Shown here: piece by piece, positions 18,033-23,781 of the stretch
Numbering within the stretch: position 1 is the stretch's first letter
How the letters are laid out: the number at the start of each line of letters is the position of its first letter
Notes under the pieces: model-generated
The model's database searches: none
What the model was told of the DNA's origin: nothing
Seen by the model: only the letters and a program-made list of their open reading frames with translations
Program-made: the position numbers and the translations under genes
Source of the DNA: Silene noctiflora
Lineage: Eukaryota; Streptophyta; Magnoliopsida; Caryophyllales; Caryophyllaceae
DNA: 23,781 nucleotides
Direction: 5' to 3'
NCBI GenBank assembly: GCA_009801015.1
Contig: VHZZ01000312.1
Location: forward strand, 146,097-169,877

Positions 18033-18230
18033 CAAAGCGTCTTGTTTGTGACGGACACTATCTGTCATAAGCTGAAGACGGATAGTGCTCCTCTTACAAT
18101 AAGGTAAGTGAAAGGGTAAGTGGGGGAGAAATGGAGCACCATATGAATAGTGCCACTTATATATTGTGAGAGGGCACTATTCATTTTCAGCTTATGACGA
18201 AATAGTGTCCGTCTTCGATCACAATTTGGG
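18033..18230. mobile_element. MITE, GTGACGGACACTATCC family, copy with 9-bp target duplication
   Basis: It starts CAAAGCGTCTTGTTTGTGAC and ends CGATCACAATTTGGG. It is flanked by exact 9-bp direct repeats TTGATATGA (18024-18032 and 18231-18239), so the boundaries are well defined at 198 bp. The left end equals that of the 16753 copy; the right end differs and matches the end at about 437-449. Interior blocks (GAAGACGGATAGTGCTCCTC, AATAGTGCCACTTATATATTG) confirm membership. A 9-bp duplication points to Mutator-like rather than Stowaway mobilisation. Confidence 0.8.
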
Positions 18231-18239
18231 TTGATATGA

Positions 18240-18690
18240 AATGTGGTATGGTCATTAAAACTAATTATAGTGGCCGGCCTTACACCTTAATGGTGCCTCC
18301 ATTATTTTCTTCTTTCCCATGTTTTTGGGTCTTGACTATTGACTATTGACTCTTGACTATTGACTCTTGACTCTTGATAGTAAGATTTACACTTACAAAG
18401 TTTGATTTTGTAGTTAGTGGTGATGACTCTAGTTCAAGACTAAGTCATACACAATCAAAAGTGTTGATTTCATTTAGTCATGATATATTAGTTTAAGACA
18501 AAGTCAGACGCCAAATTATTATTTAAGACGGGTATATTTGTCAAAGCTTAAAATGGGTTAAATACTTAAATATGACCATGTAAAAGAAACAAGACAAAAG
18601 CATAATTAATTGGGAAAATATAATATGATATTTGCTCCGTTTTATTATTAAGAAGAATACTTCTGTTTTTAGGAAAATTAGCTCAAGTCA
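18240..18690. other. Intergenic DNA carrying a TTGACT array
   Basis: Apart from the heptamer array at 18332-18380 listed separately, no gene or repeat is seen. AGTTYAAGACTAAGTCA-like words recur at 18432 and 18490 (a degenerate direct repeat of about 25 nt). Confidence 0.5.
18332..18380 (+). repeat. Heptamer array TTGACTM (W-box-like)
   Basis: Seven consecutive 7-mers read TTGACTA, TTGACTA, TTGACTC, TTGACTA, TTGACTC, TTGACTC, TTGATAG. Six contain TTGACT, which matches the WRKY W-box TTGAC(C/T). It lies 1.9 kb before the F-box start and 2.5 kb before the MOCOS-like start, so a regulatory role is speculative and a plain minisatellite is as likely. Confidence 0.85.
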
Positions 18691-18692
18691 TA

Positions 18693-18913
18693 CTCCCTTC
18701 GTCCCGATCAATAGTTATCTATTACTTTTACACAAAAAATTAAGTAAATATAGAATATTTTGTATGTAATAATGATTTTGGACCACCTAAATCACCTATC
18801 TTCCACTTGCATATGGAGAAAACCCACACAAATATGTAAAAATAGAAATAGATAACTACGGATAAATACACTCAAAAAAAGAAATAAATAACTATTAACC
18901 GACACGGATCGAG
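18693..18913. mobile_element. Stowaway MITE 2
   Basis: The left end CTCCCTTCGTCCCGATCAAT and the right end (inverse of CTCGATCCGTGTCGGTTAAT) are inverted with several mismatches, and the pairing continues over AATAGTTAT. TA flanks at 18691-18692 and 18914-18915. 221 bp, non-coding. Confidence 0.85.
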
Positions 18914-18938
18914 TACATGCCAAATTGTCAAGTGTTGA

Positions 18939-19075
18939 CAAAAAAAAAAAAAAAAAAAAAAAAAAACCAACATGGGCCTTGAAAAAAAAAAAAAAAAAAA
19001 CCCTTTGTGCTCATATTTTTGTTGGGCCTTGAAAGGACATTCTTGTGCTCAATTTGTATTGGGTCTACTTATAAA
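18939..19075. repeat. A-tract-bearing tandem pair
   Basis: Two A-runs (about 26 and 18 nt) flank TGGGCCTTGAA. The unit TGGGCCTTGAAA...TTGTGCTCA then repeats about 50 nt later without the A-run (19023-19070). It looks like a partial tandem duplication in which the A-run expanded in the first copy. Confidence 0.6.
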
Positions 19076-19101
19076 ATTTATCTTTACTAGCTAACTTAGT
19101 A

Positions 19102-19367
19102 CTTCCTCCGTCCCGGACTCCCGGTTATTATTGTCTTTAATTTCTTTGGACACTAGTTATAAAGGAAGTGAATCTTTCAAATAATTTTCAATGCATAATA
19201 GAAAATACAGTCATGAGGATTTTTTTTATTCGTCTTAATGAATACGTTGAGAGATTCAAAATTTTATAATTTTTACACTTATGTAAATAAAGATATTTAC
19301 CAAATAAAATGAGCATCGACAAACGTGCAAAAGGCAAAGGAGAACAATTAATGGGGGACAGAGGGAG
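19102..19367. mobile_element. Stowaway MITE 3
   Basis: The left end CTTCCTCCGTCCCGGACTCC and the right end GGGGGACAGAGGGAG (inverse CTCCCTCTGTCCCCC) are flanked by TA at 19100-19101 and 19368-19369. 266 bp, non-coding. It lies 188 bp right of Stowaway 2 with divergent ends, so it is a separate insertion rather than a duplicate. Confidence 0.85.
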
Positions 19368-19582
19368 TATTCTATAGGAGTACTAATTAAAGTATTTTAA
19401 TCACAGATTCGGAAGTATTTCGATTTAAGATGATTTATCCGCAAAAATAGATCCTATATGAAGTAACTCAGGCCGAAATTATCTATAACAACTTGCCATT
19501 TGGAATTGACCTGAAGGCTGGAGCGCAATATAACTCGGACTAAAACGAAATGTGTGGCAAATCCTAAATGAGTTGAGTTAAA

Positions 19583-19720
19583 CTAGTACAGATCTCGCGC
19601 CATTGCGCGTTGTATAGAATTTTTATTTTTTTAGTGTATTAAATTTGCACAAAATAAATATTTAATATTTCTCTCTTTTGTGTGTTTTGTTTCAAATAAT
19701 TGTTTCAAATATAGTATATA
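19583..19720 (-). mobile_element. Helitron 3' end, truncated or decayed
   Basis: On the minus strand a hairpin CGCGC-AATG-GCGCG (19609-19596) is followed by AGATCTGTACTAG ending at 19583, then T. The sequence just inside, TATAGAATTTTTATTTTTTTAGTGTATTA (plus strand, in two pieces), resembles the same region of the 6326-6886 Helitron. No 5' TC end of that family was found to the right, so the left boundary of the element (here given as 19720) is arbitrary. Confidence 0.6.
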
Positions 19721-20298
19721 AATATTAATATTTTAATAAAATTCTTAAATCGTCTTTGAGCCAACAAGTCGATCCGTACGGGTTGGATTTCGACCCTAAA
19801 TTAACGAGTTGTTTCAGGTCGGGGGGGGGAACGAATCGTGGGTCGAGTTTTTTCGGGTCTTGACTCTGGGAAAAACAGGTTGGGCGAGTCATGTCAAAAT
19901 TTGACAAGTTAAGGTTTGATAATAAGCGTAATGAAAAGATAAACAAATAAAGTATCAACAAATTTTAAAACAAACCGTAAATTTCACGAGTTTAAAACTA
20001 GTTTGTGATAAACGAGTTTCGGATCTAAATTGGATACTCTTTAAAAATAGATGAATAAAAGAAAATAGGTATTTGTAGAATGGTTATTGGTTAATGATTG
20101 CTTTTAACCGTCCAAGCAGGTAAAGAAAATTCATCTCCATTCATCTTCCGTACTACTCGGTAATCGTAGTCTGCATTACTTGTCTTGCTTTGAACTAATC
20201 TCCTTCATGTTGTTTAACTCAGTATTTTCACATTTGCAGGAGAATTTTGAAATTTGCGACAGTGCACACCACCTGTTCGACGAAATTCCTCACTGAAA
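19721..20298. other. Upstream region of the F-box gene with GGGTCGGG-like stretch and a 5' UTR intron candidate
   Basis: 19755-19885 contains GGTCGGGGGGGGG, GGGTCGAG and CGGGTCTTGAC, the same low-complexity type as at 4708-4945. GCAG|GTAAAG at 20119/20120 and TTTGCAG|GAG at 20239/20240 would bound a 120-nt intron in the 5' UTR. An in-frame TGA at 20248 shows that coding starts after this point. Confidence 0.5.
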
Positions 20299-22390
20299 AT
20301 GAACCCCGATTGCGAGGAAACGGTATTTGGGCAGCTGAATACTGTGGACAGGTTCTCAGATTTACCAGAGTTTATCGTACATCATATCATTTCTTTTTTG
20401 GATACGAGGGAGGCGTATAGAACTAGTATCTTGTCGAAAAGATGGGCTCATATTTCGGCTACAAACCCAATTATTGAGTTTCATTATTATTACAAGCCGA
20501 AATTCCCTCTCAGGTGTTGGCCATCTAAGGAAGTTTCTGCTAGATTATTAGGATATATAGATAGTAGAATGCAAAGATACGCTAAAGAAAACCTGCGTGT
20601 AAGGACGCTCAGACTTATATTTCCACATTCTAATTCTGATGAAGTGTTTAGCTGCGTTGTTGACGAAATAGAGTTATCTAGCAAATTAGATGAGATTTCT
20701 TGCAAAATTGATGAGTGGATTCGGATAGCTGTGCGCAATCAGGTCGCAAGACTTGATCTTGTTGGTCCTATTAGGTACCAATTGCCTGACATTTTGCTCT
20801 CCGCAAAATCTCTAAGACACCTTAATTGTATTAAAGTCAATATACCATATTACAACGGAGCCATAAATCTTGCATCTCTTCGGACTTTGGAATTATTATG
20901 TGTTAATGTGGAGGAACGTATGCTAAATCATATTATTAGTTCGTGCTCGTTCTTGAAGTGTTTGTCGGTTAAGAATTGCTCCGGCTTCAAAACTATTGTC
21001 ATTCCTTCTTGTAGTCAAGTGAAGGAGCTTACTTTAAATTATTCTTTACCCAAAAATGGGACAATCATTCTTGAGATCTCGTGTCTTACGTGTTTTCAGT
21101 TCTCGGACATTTATGCTGGTCGTTGGCCAATTATGTCAAAACCTGGTTTGTTGAGAAATTTGAGGACATTAGATATCTTTTCTTCTGGTATTACGGACGA
21201 GGATCTTGGCAAACTACTACCTGAATTAGCCTCATTAGAGACTTTGCATTTAGTCAACTGTTGGAGGCTGACAATGATCAGGATTTCAAGTGTTCAACTA
21301 AAGCAAATTTACTTGGATGAATGCGATAGTTTGGTAAATATCGCGATTGATGCTCCAAGTTTGACGAAGTTCAAATATAAAGGGGACTTTGACCCTCATT
21401 GTATTATCACCATTAGTAGTCAAGCCAGTTGTGTTCTCTCTGTTCACACTCCACCGTACTGCCTAGATACTCAAGGATTTTTCATATTGAAAAAGCTAAT
21501 GACAGGACTAAGAAGCTGCAGTGCTCTGAAAATTTCGCTTCCCGAAAATTATGATGAGGTATTGTATAATTGTTTAGAGCCTGAATGAATGTTTATATTA
21601 ATTGTACTAACAAATTTTTATGGCTGTGTACTATGAAATCTGGAGGTGACGATATCAAATTTGATGAAGAAGAACTCGGAGATGTTAATCTTGGACCTCC
21701 ACGCGATATCACAGAGCTGAAGCTAACCCTCCGAGATCAGAACCTCTCAAGATCATCTGTTTCAGCTTTTTTGAATGGTTTATTCTGGACGTGTTGCCCT
21801 GATATTATTTCTTTTCGATTTCTGTTAGAATACCCTGATTTGATGATCCAGGTATGTTCATGTCTTCATTTTCTACCATACTCTATGCTATTTAGTTGAA
21901 CATGGTCTTCTTGGAATGTTGGTCATTTTCTGTAGTCGGAGCATGCAAATCGCAATTGTCTAAGTTGGTAATAAGTAACTCAAACTATGCCTGCTTAGAG
22001 TCTTGGTATATACATCAGCTAGCTATGTCTCACGGTCAGTCATACATTGAGCCGGAGTATTAAGTTTACCATTGCCTTAAGTTACATTTGAATGTTGTAT
22101 CATTTTCGACTTGCTGACAGCTCTTTCTGCTACGGAGTATAAAGTGTTCTACCAAGCATTTTACGTAGTATCAGTAATGCTTTTAGCGTTTTATACCACA
22201 CTCAGTTAGACATTTAGACCTGGCAAAAATCGAATTACCTTGTGTGTGTTTGCAGCTTTTCATGAGTGAACTAAAAGATATGGCAAATTGTTGGAGGCAT
22301 CCTTTGAAACGGATTGAATTTCCAGATGCTAATTGCTCGAATATACTCGAGTCAGAGAAGGTTGATGTACAATTGAGATTGCATTGGTGA
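20299..22390 (+). CDS. F-box/LRR-repeat protein
   Basis: ATG 20299 is the first in-frame ATG after a TGA at 20248. Residues 17-52 (DRFSDLPEFIVHHIISFLDT...SILSKRWAHI) are an F-box. LRR-like segments follow (LRTLRLIF, SLRHLNCIKV, LRTLELLCV, FLKCLSVKNC, LRTLDIFSSGITDEDLGKLLPELASLETLHLVNCWRL). The function known for the family is a substrate adaptor in SCF ubiquitin ligases, with the target unknown. The right part lies in another frame from 21646 (DDIKFDEEELGDVNLGPPRD, ITELKLTL), then exon 22256-22390 (LFMSELKDMANCWRHPLKRI to LRLHW, stop), joined by a clean intron 21852-22255. The first junction is unclear. A 74-nt intron 21572-21645 (weak donor GTTTAG, branch-like TACTAAC, acceptor GGAG) restores the frame and gives 537 aa; the stronger donor GAG|GTATTG at 21559 does not. 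A frameshift or a different acceptor remain possible. Confidence 0.8.
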
Positions 22391-23640
22391 ACTGCTTGGT
22401 GTGATGGGTGTTCTTGTGTTCAAGTTATGTTGGACCTTATAAGGACAGTCTACTAATTCCCAAAAAAGCCGTCGGCACATTAATTCAAATTATCGACAAA
22501 TTTAATGAACAATTACCCCAATTATTTTTTCCATTAATTTGGGAGTATGTTGACGTGATATATTGATTATCGGGTGCATCCAAGATTTTTACTTCGGGTT
22601 GATTATGTGTTGTTGGTTACGAATTTTTGATCAATTTATTGTCTTCAAATCCCTTAAAAGGTTAAATTGTTTCTACTTTTTAGTGCATCCAAACTTAAAA
22701 AATTTTAAATTGATCAATTCTAAAATTTATCCAATCAACTTTATTGTTGAGTATAGATGTATAATATCTAATGAAAATTTAACTAAATCATTTGAATTTT
22801 TTTTTTTAAAAAAAAATTACTCGTGTTTATAGAGTGATTATTGGTTAAACCGTAATCCAGATTCCAGACCGTTTTTCTTATTTATATAAATACAGAAACA
22901 TTTCGTGCAAATCTGTGCAGTCACGTTACCACAACTAAGTTTTTTTTTTTTTAAACATTAAATGCGGGACTCACGACAAAGATTAAGGAATTAATTAATA
23001 AAATTCCGTCTATGTTTATATTTTGTACGTAAATGATTACGTTTATAATTTGTACGTAAATATTAAAAAATAATGATGGTTTTTACATAAATATTAATAT
23101 TAATAAATAACGATTTATGAATAATTTATATTACAATAAATAATAGCAAATTGCACCAATTGATACAAATACAATCCAAATTTTTACTACAACCAAAAAA
23201 ATACACCGATTGATAACAAATCAAATTTTTACTAAAAAATTTAATACTAAATACAAAATGCAATTATAATTTCAACAAACCAGTCATTAGATCTACAAAT
23301 TTCTACAGTTTATGATTAAAAATCCACATAAATAATTTTTGAAATACGATTCATAATAATAAAATTAATTAAATTTGCATAAAATGAGAAAGTGCCCGAA
23401 AAAGTTATTAAAGATGGAAAAAACTTATTAATAGAGTAATTTCCTAGAAAAATAAAAATAATAGAAAAAACATGTTGATGGAAACATGCATATGTTAAAA
23501 ATTTCAGTTGAAAATGTGGGATTATTGTTTGTATAAGCCGGGGTGTTTAGATTTTCATATATTTTTCTACTGAGTGACAAAAGGCGGCGGAATGAGGATT
23601 AGTAAAAGAGAGCTTTGTGATACGAAGTATGAATCAAATT
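22391..23640. other. AT-rich intergenic DNA downstream of the F-box gene
   Basis: No gene supported. GTTTATAWTTTGTACGTAAAT occurs twice (23014-23034 and 23041-23061), offset by about 27 nt. The rest is homopolymer-rich A/T sequence. The 89-aa frame at 22563-22832 is low-complexity AT DNA without a domain. Confidence 0.6.
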
Positions 23641-23661
23641 GGTATGTGTGTTTATAATGGG

Positions 23662-23781
23662 TGGGGAGTCTCCCTTGCAACGGGTTGGATCCTTGCGACG
23701 GGTAATGCCACTCACAAAACGAATAGGGGGACAAGGTGGGGGCACCCCCCACTTGCTTTCCTCTCTCCTCTCATGGGCATT
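23662..23781. mobile_element. Second copy of the 5405-5612 element, cut by the window end
   Basis: In reverse orientation it matches 5485-5608, starting from the end GAGTCTCCCTTGCAACGGGT and running through TGCCACTCACAAAACGAATA to the last base. About 7 differences in 120 nt by eye. The rest of the element lies beyond the window. Confidence 0.75.

Noticed and set aside
18332-18380. CRISPR-like or regulatory tandem array
   Set aside because: A 7-nt unit with no spacers, in a plant genome; kept only as a short tandem repeat with possible W-box content.
22563-22832. 89-aa open frame after the F-box gene
   Set aside because: AT-rich low-complexity sequence ending in an A/T run, with no domain.
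1-23781. A novel multigene system or biosynthetic cluster
   Set aside because: The five genes belong to unrelated families, lie on both strands with separate promoters, and show no shared pathway or repeated regulatory motif.

Overview
The window looks like a gene-containing stretch of a plant nuclear genome. Five genes have spliced or intronless structures with canonical GT-AG junctions and plant-type proteins: a TRM/DUF4378 protein, a class III peroxidase, a plant F-box/LRR protein, a MOCOS-like PLP enzyme and a 2OG-Fe(II) oxygenase. Intergenic DNA is AT-rich and full of plant-type short transposons (Stowaway MITEs, a Helitron, SINE-like heads). The many 'GTGACGGACACTATCCGTCAC' elements remind me of Caryophyllales genomes, but that is a weak impression from memory, not a demonstration.

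Layout. 1-450: a SINE-like head and a damaged composite MITE. 1410-4348 (-): a four-exon TRM-family gene, whose first intron carries a MITE. 4349-8450: gene-free, holding CCGACCC-type low-complexity DNA, two DNA-transposon copies, a long T-tract, a 561-bp Helitron with both ends recognisable (6326-6886) and a SINE-like sequence. 8452-11180 (+): a four-exon prolyl-4-hydroxylase-like 2OG oxygenase with a 1.5-kb first intron. 11814-13040 (-): a three-exon secretory peroxidase that converges on the oxygenase. 13424-13654: a Stowaway MITE. 13778-15850 (-): an intronless MOCOS-like PLP-fold gene with a repeated linker. 15851-20298: a 4.4-kb intergenic region with MITEs, a TTGACT heptamer array and a truncated Helitron end. 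20299-22390 (+): an F-box/LRR gene. 22391-23781: AT-rich DNA ending in a second copy of the element seen at 5405-5612.

The five genes do not form a pathway. They are independent housekeeping or multigene-family members: cortical microtubule organisation, an intracellular dioxygenase, a cell-wall peroxidase, a PLP enzyme of unknown substrate and a ubiquitin-ligase adaptor. I found no convincing new multigene system. The observations most worth checking are the Helitron, a short-element family with 8-9-bp flanking repeats and unequal right ends, the three-fold repeat in the MOCOS-like linker, and the unresolved exon 1/2 junction of the F-box gene.
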